DNA from: Haematococcus lacustris
Lineage: Eukaryota; Chlorophyta; Chlorophyceae; Chlamydomonadales; Haematococcaceae
Reading direction: 5' to 3'
Length of the DNA stretch: 64,000 nt
NCBI GenBank assembly: GCA_030144725.1
Contig: JASKMD010000021.1
Location: 3,610,528 to 3,674,527, forward strand
Position 1 is the first letter of the stretch; the number at the start of each line of letters is the position of its first letter. Position numbers and translations under genes: made by a program. Below, piece by piece: positions 22,613 through 32,879 of the stretch. The notes beneath the pieces were generated by a model. The model had not been told where the DNA came from. It was given only the letters and a program-made list of their open reading frames with translations, and made no database searches.

Positions 22613-25059
22613 ACATTTCTCCACAGCCAAGCCTGACCTCTGCTGCTGCTGCTGCTGCTGGCGGTTGGGTGTTGGCCAGTGGAGGGGTAGAACCCCAACC
22701 TCAGGTCAAAAGTAGCAGCAGGAGGGGTCAGAGGTCAGGGGTCAGGGGTCAGGCCAGCAGCTGTGCAGGGGCTCGGTGTGGGTCCTATGGCTGACCTGGC
22801 GTATAGGTGCAGTGGTTGACTGCTCCTCATCAGTGAACACCTGGCAGGAGTCTGGCACCACCTTCCTGCACACAAGGGGCGGGCAGGCCAGGCGGGGGCA
22901 GGGGGCAGGTCAGGGTGAGCAGGGGGAGGGGGAGGGGGAGGGGGGGGAGGGGCCAGGGCAGGGCAGGATGGGTTGGGCAGGGGGGGTCCTCAGTGGTGTA
23001 GAGGGGGCAGGGCAGCGTAGGCATATGTTGTGGAGGCATAAGCTGTGTGATATCACTTACTGTGTATCACACTCACTGTGTGACTAAATCATGCAGCTCA
23101 TACAAGTTCAGCTCCATGTTTGGGTTGGGTATGTTGCTTTGGTAGGGGCGGTTGATTGGGCGGCTGGGTGGTGGTTGGACAAGCTGGTAGCAGGGTTGGT
23201 AGTCTTCCGCCAACCGCTGCTCAACCTCCTCTGGTGGCAGTTCGCGCAGGAACTGCGCATGGCCACGTCAGCAGCACATGAGCCATGGGCAGGGTAGGGG
23301 TGGGGAGGTCAAGCAACCTGTGAAAAACAAGCTTCATCCCAGGGTCAGGGTCAAGGTCAAGGTCAGGGTCAGGGTCAGGGTCAGAGGGATGAGTGAAGCG
23401 TTGAAACGTCATGGTGAATTTTAAATTGGCTGCGCTACACGCTCATCAAATGTCATGGTTGCCCATGCCACCATGCAAGCCATGCAACAAACAGTCATGC
23501 ATGCACACCTACCCTTTCCGCTGCTGGGGACAGCAGCAGCTTCTGCAGCTCAAGAGCAGCCGCCTCCTCCTTCATCTCAGCCTCAGCAGCATCAAGGTCA
23601 TCAAACAGGCCTAGGGCAGTGGGCAGCAGGCACCATGCAAGTCAAGCGTAGCTCTGGTCATGCATGCAAGTCAGCCACAGTGTCAGCCACAGCCCTGGGA
23701 GGTGGCGACTGCCGCGTGCATTACCAAGGCACCCGGCAAGCCTTTGGACTGACGTATGGCAAGCAGACAAGACAAGCAGCAGCAGTGCAGTAGCTGCAAC
23801 CATGCCCAACAATTACATATGCATGCCCTGCATGCACGCCAGCGTTTCTGCTATAGCGCTCCATGTAGCGTTCGCTGTGGGAAACACCCTTTGGCCTGCA
23901 ATGTTTGCGTAAACTATGCTCACTTTCTTACCTGCTCGATGTGTCCATGTCCGTTTGAGCTAAAAAACGTGCATCTGGGCAGACGAAAACACTGATGCAC
24001 ACACATACCCTGCGGTGTGACCACAAGCCCTGGTTGCCTAATCTAGCGGCATGGAGCCCTCTTGCCATGCGGTGTTCCAGCCACATGGAGAGTCAGGACA
24101 TGGGGCAGCCAGCTGCTGTCACCCGGCCCTGACAAGCCCCTGGCCCACTTACCTATAACTGCTGCAGCCCCTGTCTTCTTAGCCACGCTTGCAACAGGCC
24201 CCCGCCCCCCTGGTGGCAGCTTCCGCCCAGCTCCTAACTGCCGCAGAGGTGGCCTGCCTGCCCCAGGGGCTCTGGGGGCTGCTGCTCCCCTCCCCCCACC
24301 CCCTCCCAGGCCCCCCATCAAGGCCCCTGTTGCTGGCCCCCCAGCTGCTGCTCCTGAACCAGGGCTAGCCTGGGTGGCCTTGGCCCCTGGCCCGTCCTCT
24401 TTGCCCGCGCCTGCTGCTGTCCCTTTAACCGCAGTGGTTTCTCCTTTTGACCGCATGTCTGGCTTAGCCACGGTGGGAACTGCAGCAGGCGCTGCCTTGC
24501 CCACTGCCACAGCCCTTGTGGGTGCTGGTCCTGCAGCGGCCGCAAGTGCACTGCCTGCTGGCCCTGCAGCAGGTGTGGGTGCACTGCCTGCTGACCCAGC
24601 AGCCCGTGTGGCAGCACTGCCTGCTGATCCAGCAGCCCGTGTGGCAGCACTGCCTGCTGATCCAGCAGCGGGTCCTGCTGATTCAGTAGCGGGTGTGGGT
24701 GCAGCCAAGGTAGGCACAGAGGGGGCCTTGAGCATGGAGGCTGGCTGGCTGGCAGCAGTGCTGACCAGGCCGGAGGCTGGGGCCCGTGCAGCGTGTGGGT
24801 GGGAGGAGGAGGTGGAGGCTGAGGCTGAGGAGGTGGCCGGGGTGGGGAGGTTGCCTGGGTTGCTGGCTCGCCCTGCCTTGGCAGCTGACCCAGGTCCCAC
24901 AGCCACCGTGTGGACAGAGTTGGGCTTGGTCGCATCAGACACCCCGCCTGGCCCCAACCCGCTGCTGGGCTTGGTTACACCCCCCACCCCACCCCACCGT
25001 CCCACCTTGTTGGGCTTCGATGGCTCTGGTGCTGCTGCAGCCTCTGCTTCCCCGCTGTT

Positions 25060-25098
<39 letters not shown>

Positions 25099-26757
25099 CG
25101 CTCCTGCCTTGGCTGCCTTGCCCACCTTGACTGCCTTGAGCCCAGCACCAGCTGCCGGCTCCTCCCTCGGGCGCTTCACCCCACCATTGGCAGGCTTGGC
25201 AGAGGCAGCTGGCAGTGGCTTCAGTGCCGAGCCCCTGTGATCCTGGTCAGCCAGGGGGGGTGCCGGGTGAGGTGGAGGCTGGGTGAGGGGAGGGGAGGGC
25301 GGCAGCAGCTGGGGGCCAGCGGCGGCAGTGGGCAGCTCCGGGGGTGGGAGGGTGGGCTGAGGGGGCCCCTGGGCCTCGTCCATGTCCATGGGGTCGTCCA
25401 AGGCCAGGCTGTCCTGCTCCTGCTGGCCACACTCAGGGGTCTCCTGAGCCTCCTGCTGCTGCTGCTGCTGCTGCTGTGCCTGGCCCTCCTGCTGCTGCTG
25501 CTGTGCCAGGCCCTTCTGTTGCAGCTGAGCCTGACTCTCCTGCTGCTGCTGCTGTGCCTGGCTCTGCTGATGCTGCTGCAGCTGATGCTGCTGGTGATGG
25601 TGCACAGCAGGCCGTCTGGTGTCCGGCTCCTCTTGCTGCGCTGCCGCCTTGCCTTCCCAGCCACCCTGCACCCCTACGCCAGGAGCGGCGGTGCTGCTGC
25701 CACTGCTTGTCAGGGGGTGGCCAGAGCTGGCACTGGAGGACGAGGGGACCAGGCCCCCAGTGCCTGTGCTTGAGCCCAGCACCCCTCCCTTGCCATGGCC
25801 TTTGCCATTGACCCTGCCTGCAACAGAGCCACTGCTGGCCTTCTTGAGGGTAGCCTGGATGCGGCCCTTGTTCGGTGAGGCAGGGCCACTGCTGCCACCA
25901 GATGCCTGTAGATCACCTGCAGCTGCCACCACAGTCCTCAACCCCTCTGCCTCTGCCGCCACCCCAGCCGCAGCCTCATGTCCAGGCCCAGCTTTGACCC
26001 CAACCCCACCTTTCTCATTCCTTGCCTCTGAGCCACGGTCAGCCTTGCTGCACCTGCCCGCCACCTCCCCTGATGCGCTGGGCCCGGCCCCATCACGGCC
26101 GCGCAACAGCTGGTCCAAGGTCAGGCAGCCGGGCAGCAGCCAGCGGTGGGTGACCGGCGTGTCAGGGGCTAGGGGTGGGCCGTGCGGCTGAGGGCGCTGC
26201 AGGGCCAGCAGGCTGCAGGGACCCTGCGACCCCACAGGCAGCAGGCTGCGTGACAGAGCGCCTCAGGTCAGGCTCAGCTACACACTAGCAAGTGTAGTGC
26301 AGGGCAGTGCCTGAGAAGATGGCGGCACAGGCAGGAACCCTGGCGAGATGGCCAGGCACAGGCCAGGCACAGGCACAGGCAGGCAGCCTGGTGTGGTGGA
26401 TGCGCTGGTGAGATGGCTAGGCTGGCTGGATGGCTTGAGGTGGAGGGAGACCCTCCCACAGGCTGAGACCCTGCAGGAGATGTCTTGCGTGCGGAGGAGT
26501 GTTGGTGCTGAGTGGTTTGTGGCACTAGGGCAAGGGTTGTGCTGGGTGTGCTGGGTGCGCTGGGCATGCTGGGCATCTCGCTGCTGAGGCAGATCCACCT
26601 GCCAGAGTTCTTGTCTGTCCTGGTACCACCAGCCTTCATCGAATGTAATGCCTGGTCGTGGCTGCACCAGCAAGCCTGTACTGCTCAGCGAAACTGGCTC
26701 TGGCTGTGGCCGGGAGGGCGGCACAGGCAGATGGGTTCGTGCGAACCCTCCTTGCAT
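17168..26757 (-). CDS. Large Gln/Ala/Pro-rich protein with N-terminal GYF-like domain
   Basis: Exons supported by GT-AG and phase: 26757-26599, 26223-24153, 23610-23513, 23252-23104, 22865-22796, 22332-21064 (1,272 codons), then at least 20880-20700 and others not resolved, ending with an exon to 17563 and 17305-17168. Residues 43-56 across the first junction read WWYQDRQELWQ|GPC. With WLLPGC further on, this fits the GYF pattern W-x-Y...GP[F]...W-x3-G-Y-F, with Phe replaced by Cys and an insertion of about 20 residues. GYF domains bind Pro-rich ligands; plant EXA1 and animal GIGYF are long Gln-rich GYF proteins linked to translational repression. Exons 3-5 encode an acidic helical module (LFDDLDAAEAEM, LRELPPEEVEQRLAEDY). 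The rest is poly-Gln, poly-Pro and Ala-rich, with KRPREE as a possible nuclear signal. The GYF call is moderate; function is unproven. Confidence 0.6.
20487..20682. repeat. (GGGGCA)n hexamer array, probably coding Pro-Ala
   Basis: About 32 copies, one GGGCCA variant. On the minus strand it reads (Pro-Ala)n in the open frame that continues from KTLVLGASCC upstream to CHALQDVWEKQERGDDDD downstream. Both flanks look like coding sequence, so the array is probably exonic. Confidence 0.85.
22379..22612. repeat. GCA/GCG trinucleotide array inside an intron
   Basis: About 78 GCA or GCG triplets. It lies between the exon ending at 22796 and the exon starting at 22332 (donor GTCAGCC, acceptor TTCTGTGCAG), so the apparent poly-Ala stretch on the minus strand is intronic. 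Confidence 0.85.
23340..23382. repeat. Short GGGTCA/AGGTCA array in an intron
   Basis: Six to seven hexamers (CAGGGT with CAAGGT variants) in the intron between exons 23610-23513 and 23252-23104. Confidence 0.85.
24585..24700 (-). repeat. In-frame 39-bp coding repeats (GSAGSAATRAA)
   Basis: Three to four copies of a 39-base unit inside exon 2 of the Gln/Ala-rich gene encode Ala-Gly-Ser-Ala blocks with ATRAA or APTPAA variants. The period is a multiple of three, so the frame is kept. Confidence 0.8.
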
Positions 26758-27331
26758 CACGTTTGTGTCGCATGCAGCTGCAGTCTCGCTCCTTAAAAGC
26801 TTCTTCGGGTCGGTAAGCTATGGATCGCAAGCAACATAGCACATTGGCAGCCCGCAATAGCGCCTACGCCCACATGTCGATGTAGCGCAACTAGAAGCCC
26901 ACCCTGCTGATTTGGTTAGGTGGTTGTCAGCTTGTATCGGCTTGTGTCGCATAGAAAATCACAAGCAGACATTATTGCGTAAGATCGCGTATTTATGGTG
27001 TTGTCGACGATGGCTTTGGTAGCAGTAAAGCATGGAGGGCATTGGGGCCATTGACCATGTAACAGTTTCTTAACCACTATCCTACTCCAAAGCATAGCAA
27101 GGGTTGTAACCGAACACAGGCTGCGAGCTCATAAGTTCAAAGGCTTCTGTAGAGGCTACCGCCCATTTCAGTTCCGCCCTTCTGGTGTGTATGCCTCTAT
27201 GAATACACACATGCTTGCTTGCTCACACACAGCCCCTTCTTTGTTTGTTGGGGTTGACTAGTACTACTAGCAGTAGTCAGGTAACTCCATGCAGGAACAT
27301 CAGTTGCCATTAGGGCGCGACTGTTAATATT
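26758..27331. other. 5' flank of the Gln-rich gene, no gene
   Basis: Sequence between the inferred ATG at 26757 (minus) and the left end of the Harbinger element. It should hold the promoter of the minus-strand gene. No clear TATA box or other element was identified. Confidence 0.5.
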
Positions 27332-27442
27332 GGCCCTGTTCGCACTCGATTCGTTTTTCGATATTCGATGTCGTTGACGGTTGACTGGCTAACTGCCTTT
27401 TTTTTTTTGCGCTGGCATCGCTGATGGGCGGCTACTAGTTTA

Positions 27443-27983
27443 ATGAGCAACGTGAATTGGGACGCAGTAGCCCAACAGCTAGAGGATGAGGATGAGGATT
27501 GGGAGCGTCTGCGCGAAGATGAAATTGCTGATGATGACCGACGACGTCGCGAACACGAAGACATCATGGTCATGGCTGTGCTTATGCAAAGGCGCCCACC
27601 AATGCGGAAGGATGCTGCAGCCACATGTCCAACATGTTGTCTCCACCTGCTTGTCCTTACATTCGCCGCATCACCTCATTGCCCAACGCAGAAGGCGTTG
27701 GACTGTCAGGCCCCGGTCCTTGCCATTCTACAGCACAGTGCTCATGGCAAATGACATCGACGGCCAGCGTCTCGTCGATGACGATGAGTATGTCCGGCTG
27801 TTCCGGATGGGGCGAGGCACATTCGACTGGCTCAAGTCTCAGCTCGAACCCCGCATCGGTCAACGCTTGGCACTCGCGCTCAGGTATCTTGCCTCCGGTG
27901 CTACAATGCGGGTTGTAGCCGCCGACATGGGCCGGGGCCACGCCACAGTACACGAGGCTGTGGTTCAGCAACTAGCTGTGTAA
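27443..27983 (+). pseudogene. Harbinger transposase N-terminal half, DDE domain missing
   Basis: 27443 opens with ATG and an acidic/basic stretch (NWDAVAQQLEDEDEDWERL). A second frame (about 27690-27980) reads RRWTVRPRSLP, DDEYVRLFRMGRGTFDWL and LALRYLASGATMRVVA, the helix-turn-helix N terminus of PIF/Harbinger nucleases, ending at TAA in 27981-27983. The two frames are joined either by an unrecognised intron (an AG acceptor occurs at CCCAACGCAG) or by a frameshift. The catalytic residues, expected some 100-250 residues further on, are absent. A 31-bp tandem duplication starts in the last codons. Confidence 0.75.
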
Positions 27984-28015
27984 TGAGGCTGTGGTTCAGC
28001 AACTAGCTGTGTAAT
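27954..28015. repeat. 31-bp perfect tandem duplication at the transposase break
   Basis: GAGGCTGTGGTTCAGCAACT... occurs at 27954-27984 and again at 27985-28015, including the TAA stop. It marks the point where the transposase sequence ends, so it may record the deletion and repair event. Confidence 0.9.
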
Positions 28016-28179
28016 GTAACTCATGGTATTAACATGCATTAAACGTCTAAGAAAGAAGTCTAACCCGGCGGCAAGTCGTCCCAGCTTGGCCTGCACATGT
28101 GTACAGGTGAAACAGTTGGGCGGGCTGCAGCTTGGCTTGCCCATGTGTACCCTTGCCACCTACTAACCCTGCGGCCCTA

Positions 28180-28708
28180 CTACCCTGTCACCAAGTCAAG
28201 CCATGCACAACTTTCACTCACAGCTTTGGCATTCGACACACCCATGGCATCCAAGACTGCTGCGTACACCTTGGGTGTGAACAAGCCAAGTGGCTTCTTA
28301 ACCACGTCTTTCACTTGTTTGCGCAGCTCCCGCAATGCTGGCTTGTCTTGGAAGAGTGGCATGTTCTGTCCTGTTGTCCTGTCCTGTGGAAGAGTGGCAT
28401 GTTCTGTCCTGCAAGGCCTGCAGTGCCAAAGTCCCAGGCTGGCCTTGCAGTGCCAACGTTGGCGACGCCTGCGTCCGATTCTGCGGGGCCTGCAACATCG
28501 GAAACAGCCGGGCGGGCTGCAGCTGCGTTGAAAGGCTTGCATAGGCTGGCCCTGCCGTGCCAGCATCGGCGACGTTTGCGTCTGAGCTCGCGCCTGTAAG
28601 AGGATACGCAGCTGGGCCTGCAACTGTGGCAGGTTGGGCTGCTGCATTTGTCGCAGCGGACTTCCCTGTACGGCTACCCTGCTTAAAAGATTCCTTCACC
28701 TGACCCAA
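28180..28708 (-). pseudogene. Unrecognised minus-strand coding-like segment inside Harbinger element
   Basis: Two overlapping minus-strand frames give plausible protein: an Ala/Thr-rich part (KSAATNAAAQPATVAGPAA) from about 28690, and a C-terminal part with ELRKQVKDVVKKPLGLFTPK and KVYAAVLDAMGVSNAKAV ending at 28180. They are in different frames. It might be the second (DNA-binding) Harbinger protein or captured host sequence. No family was recognised. Confidence 0.4.
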
Positions 28709-28711
28709 CGG

Positions 28712-28785
28712 CCCGTCATTCTACATCATTCTAACCTCGGTTCAAACGCGGCGGAAAGGAGGCTAGAATGATGAAGAATGACGGG
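28712..28785. repeat. 74-bp foldback with 27-bp arms
   Basis: CCCGTCATTCTACATCATTC at 28712 pairs with the reverse complement of 28759-28785 (two mismatches over 27 bp). It is inside the Harbinger element, near the right end, and may be a small nested MITE. Confidence 0.8.
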
Positions 28786-29004
28786 CGGGTACTGTCGTTA
28801 AAGTGCACGAACCGACGAAACCGACCGCCCCTCGCCGTCTCCTTTTGGGCTGCTGAGCAGCTCCCCTGACTGCTGTGAATGCGGAGTCTGATCGTGCTGG
28901 GTCACAACGAGCAGGGACGCGGCCAGTGGCCCTAAACGCGATAAAGTGCGTCGGTGAGGCGAGATAAACGAAAAACGAAAAACGAATCGAGTGCGAACAG
29001 GGCC

Positions 29005-29263
29005 ATTAACAGCCTGATGTTTTGGACCTTTAACTACCTTAACAAAACCTTAACAAAAACCTTAACAAACCCTTGGCATTTACGAAACAGAACGCTTACG
29101 CTCTCGCTCTCGTCGGCATCCCAATCATTGGCTGCTTCTCCATCCATCACAGCAAGAGCGGGGCATAAAGAGAGCCGGGCGGGGCCAGGCGGCTGTGTTA
29201 AGGTTGTGTTAAGACTATTAACCTTAACAAGGTCCGGTCGCGCCCTAGTTGCCATGCAGGAAC
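29005..29263. other. Spacer between Harbinger element and tandem unit
   Basis: Contains several CCTTAACAAAA motifs (29036-29070) and an inverted counterpart GTTAAGG...CCTTAAC (29195-29230). No gene. Confidence 0.55.
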
Positions 29264-30084
29264 AAACCTGCCGCCTGCTCCTGTCATCTGTTCGTGGTCA
29301 GCTTCAACACTTTCCTCATAGCTTCCTCCTCGTCCGTCTTCCTCCAACGCACCCCGTAGCAGCTGCCTTTAGGTTTCATGGGAATCCTAGGCTGCCTGAG
29401 GCGCTTCATCGGAAGATGTGCGCGTATGTTGCATGGCTCAAGCATGGGGATGGCGTTGGCCTTAAGCACATGGCACCACACCTGCTGGGCAGGCAGCTTT
29501 CAATAGGAAGTCCGCACGAGCATGACCAGGTTTAGGTTGGGCAACAGCGGTTTGGGGTGGAGAAGGCTAGGTTTTAGGGGGGGGAGCTCCATGACTGCAC
29601 TCGCTTTAGTCACTAGGTGTTCTGTCGGGCTAATCAATGATGCTTGACATGCATCCTCGTGCATGCCTGCGTTCTGAGTACCTTAGTTTGTGAACCTAGC
29701 CTTGAAGTGCGTTGCCGACAATTCTGAACTTCTGGAGGAGGAGGAGGAGGGCGGCCAAGCAACCGAACGGCTGACGGCTTGAGCGGTTTGAACCATCTTC
29801 TTGTCCTAAGCAGCATTCCTACCTTAGATGCCGTTGGACAATCATCGCTTTATGGGCCATCATCTCTATTATCTGGTTCGGGGTGAAGAAAGCCTGCTAC
29901 TGCTCTCCTTCACTACTTCCTTGCCTGCTGCCTGCCTACAGCTAAAGACAAGCTCATCAACAAGGAGGGGCCACCTGGGCTGCACCGATCACTCAAACTG
30001 AAGGCATGACGTGTATGATTAGAAGCTCTGGTCGTCTTCTTCCTTCGTCCTTTATCCCTCTCCCCCCTCATTTACCATCCCCCC
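29264..30084 (+). repeat. 821-bp tandem unit, copy A (LINE 3' relic)
   Basis: The copy begins AAACCTGCCGCCTGCTCCTG and ends at ACCATCCCCCC. Its first 250 bp encode a decayed LINE C terminus (FHGNPRLPEALHRKMC, LKHGDGVGLKHMAPHLL) homologous to 35830-35950. The rest is LINE 3' region and flank. Copy B begins immediately at 30085. Copy A is uninterrupted and keeps both target sites empty (CTCCTG at 29278-29283; GCAGGCAGCTTT at 29489-29500). Confidence 0.9.
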
Positions 30085-30104
30085 AAACCTGCCGCCTGCT
30101 CCTG

Positions 30105-32371
30105 GTCACCCCCGCCATTGGCCCCGCAAATGTGAGACGGTCTGGGGCGCGAATCTCCGTGTAGCTCGCGACAGAATTTTGACGCAGTCGTGTGTAACAG
30201 GCGTATCCGGCACCCAGCAGCCGCAAAACACTAGCTCAGATCGGCGCCCGCCCAAACCTGACCTGTGCTTTCCGCTCCTAAAAGACTCACGCACATCATA
30301 AGGCGAGGCTGGCCATCCTTCTACGCACGCCGTAAGCCAACGGCACAAGTGCAGTACGCCTGCTTGCATGTCAGTGCATGGAGCATATAATTCGTGCATA
30401 TGCGCACAAGTCAGCAAGCTGGCACCCCTTACCTCACTTACGTTGCGGCATGACTCTATGTAAATGTAAGCTGCCTTATGACAGCGCTACATCATCACTT
30501 GGCGGTATGTTGTCGGGATGCCTCGGGATGGCTCTGGCTTTCAGTGTTACATGTGCCGTGGTGCCTCAACCTTCTTCCTCAACTTCAGCAGGCACATGTC
30601 ACGCAACTCATTCTTTGATTTACTTGAAACCCCTCTGATGTTATTGTGCTTGCACCATGCTTTCAATATGTCCTTGTTCAGTGTATCAAATTGAGGCATA
30701 CCAGGGGTGTCCAAGACCATGAGCCTAATACACTCTGCATTCAAAGCAGCTTGCCTAACAGCTTCCTTGTCTAGCAGCATGGGCATTGGCTCAAGAGCAT
30801 GGGCATGGGCATTGGCTCAGATAACTGGCACAGGTCCTTCACAGAAGGAGATGGCTTGGTGTAGTCATGCCAGGCCTGGCGTACCCCATCAAACTGCGCC
30901 TGGCTGATCCCAGGGTTGCCGCGGTGGTCAAAGCGCTCAGTGAAGTACAACAAGCGACCGGTGGGGTCTGTTGTGAGTGCTGTAGCGTTCTCGCTAGCTG
31001 CTTGTGCAACAGCCGCTCTGTCCATACCGGAGGCTTCTGCAAACGCTGTGACACGACGCTGCTCCTTCACCTCTGGGGGCACCAAGCGAGCTAGGTTAGC
31101 TTTTGCCTGCAGGTCAGACAGGCGCTGCCCTCCAGCCTTGCCACAAGTACCGGTCTTGTTTAGGATCTTCATGCGCTCTAGAACCATGGCACCTAAGATG
31201 TGCGAGCTGAGCACTGTTGGTTGCTCAATGATGCCTTGCTTTTGGAGCAGGCTAATGACGGCAGCCCTGTCACTCCAAGACAAATGCTGAAGGACACGGG
31301 CCACATTGCCCATGTAACGCAACACCACCGAGTGGGATGTGGTTGCGGGGCTGGTGGTTGCGTCTATTGTGAGGGTGAGGGTGAGGGTGAGGGTGAGGTG
31401 GGGTGGGGAGGGAGGAGGGGGTTGTTGCTTCTGGTGCATCCTGACGCAATCTCTATGCGCCAGGGGGGCAAGCCCTGCGCGTTGGCATGCATCTACCACG
31501 CAGCCCTTTAGCACACTAGCGTGGCCAAAGACGATCAGGTAGGGGCCATGGCATGCGTCCTCCCCCACCCTCTTCACCATCACAAATCCATCCTTACTCT
31601 TGGCTGCAGTCGTGAATCCACAAACAGCACACCGTCTAGCATCTGGCTCATTACTTGCAGCCCGGTGATGGAGATGGGGGTGATTTACTGATGGCATCCT
31701 GCACACACAACCACAAAGACACACCACATGGCACACACCACAAAACATGCTTATTAATTAGTTCTAATTAATCAAATCTTAAGGCGCACGACAGTTGTGT
31801 GCTACCCTCAGCTGTTCATGCCTGTCATGCCTTGCGGAAGTGTGCGAGTGAACATCAAACTGACCTAGACAAGGTGACATACAATACTATCTTACTCACC
31901 TCTTGCTCACTGTTTTCAAGAGCTGAATGCCTGGCTGCACTCCTGCTTGGAAGAGCCTTGGGCTGCTGTGGGTTTGATGCTGATCCTCACAACAGCCAAG
32001 CACCTGTGGAGGTTAGCAGATTTGGTTGCATGTGTTGACATTGTATGCAAAACGCACTAAGAAACAGCACCCCGTGCTTACCTGAGATGTATTCGCGAAT
32101 TGCCCAGTCCAACGGCAGCAAAGGCTGCTCGGCACGAAAATGCCTCCGGCCACCAATCCACCTCTCCTGTTGCGACACGCATAAAAACAGATGGAGAATG
32201 ACATTGCGAAGCTAATCAAGTCGTCGACACAATGCAGTACAATCAGCCAAAGAGGGCCTAACCTGCTAGCGACACCGTTGTGAGATGTAGAGGCTAACGG
32301 TGAAAGAATTACATGGAACGGATCAGAGACGGTGTCAAAAAGTGAATTGCGGGGCCAATGGCGGGGGTGAC
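30105..32371 (-). mobile_element. Unclassified DNA transposon, 2.27 kb, 25-26-bp perfect TIRs
   Basis: The left end reads (G)GTCACCCCCGCCATTGGCC (26 perfect bases, 30104-30129), with its exact reverse complement at 32347-32372. It is flanked by CTCCTG at 30099-30104 and 32372-32377. If one G/C is given to the element instead, the duplication is 4 bp (TCCT). The empty site in copy A (29278-29283) has one CTCCTG, confirming insertion with target duplication. It encodes a minus-strand protein with no recognised transposase motif. Superfamily unknown; it may be non-autonomous. Confidence 0.88.
30547..31748 (-). CDS. Transposon-encoded protein with CxxC motif and SAP-like C terminus
   Basis: A plausible exon opens after acceptor GTGTGCAG near 31698 with MPSVNHPHLHH and contains RRCAVCGFTT and DGFVMVKRVGEDACHGPY. 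The frame then crosses a (CCTCAC)n tract near 31370-31410 that may be intronic. It continues with RYMGNVARVLQHLSWSDRAA, LSDLQAKANLARLVPPEVKE and RLLYFTERFDHRGNPG, then stops at 30771. A second frame (30786-30547) carries LKAWCKHNNIRGVSSKSKNE, which resembles a SAP DNA-binding helix pair. The two frames are separated by a 26-bp duplication of TGAGCCAATGCCCATGC near 30778-30822, which shifts the frame. Further 5' exons may lie at 31800-32180 (a donor CTCAG|GTAAGC on minus near 32090). No transposase family was recognised. Confidence 0.5.
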
Positions 32372-32879
32372 CTCCTGTCATCTGTTCGTGGTCAGCTTAA
32401 ACACTTTCCTCATAGCTTCCTCCTCGTCCGTCTTCCTCCAACGCACCCCGTAGCAGCTGCCTTTAGGTTTCATGGGAATCCTAGGCTGCCTGAGGCGCTG
32501 CATCGGAAGATGTGCGCGTATGTTGCATGGCTCAAGCATGGGGATGGCGTTGGCCTTAAGCACATGGCACCACACCTGCTGGGCAGGCAGCTTTAGATGG
32601 GTGCTGATAGATGGCCCCCACCGCACCCCCCCAGTGACTCCGGACCAAGGTGTCAAGCAAGGCTGCCCCATCAGCCCACTCCTGTTTGCTCTCTATGTTC
32701 ACGACATTAGTAAGGAGTTCCTGGGTCCTGTTGATGCTGTGAGGGTGCAAGGCACACCTGTCACCCACTTCATGTATGCTGATGACTTGACCCTGGTGAG
32801 CACCTCGCCCCACGGGCTGCAGCGGCTGGTCTGCCAGCTTCAAGGCTTTGCAGACAGGAAACACCTTACAGTCACCAAG

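Larger units (their letters stand above)
27332..29004 (+). mobile_element. PIF/Harbinger DNA transposon with 29-bp TIRs
   Basis: Perfect inverted ends of 29 bp starting GGCCCTGTTCGCACTCG lie at 27332-27360 and 28976-29004. Both sides carry TTAA close to the ends (27324-27327 and 29006-29009), so a TTA or TAA target duplication, usual for the superfamily, is possible; ATT directly at both ends is another option. The superfamily is fixed by the transposase N terminus at 27740-27980. The 3' half lacks the DDE nuclease and holds a foldback and an unrelated minus-strand open frame, so the element is non-autonomous. Confidence 0.85.

Noticed and set aside
20992..22698. A single 568-residue protein including a long poly-Ala run
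   Set aside because: Residues from VLADHAPLITAM onward are a real exon starting at 22332, but the Ala run is upstream of its acceptor and is intronic.
24062..25240. Plus-strand 392-residue Ala/Pro-rich open frame
   Set aside because: It mirrors the minus-strand exon 26223-24153, which has splice and phase support. G+C-rich exons often leave the opposite strand open.
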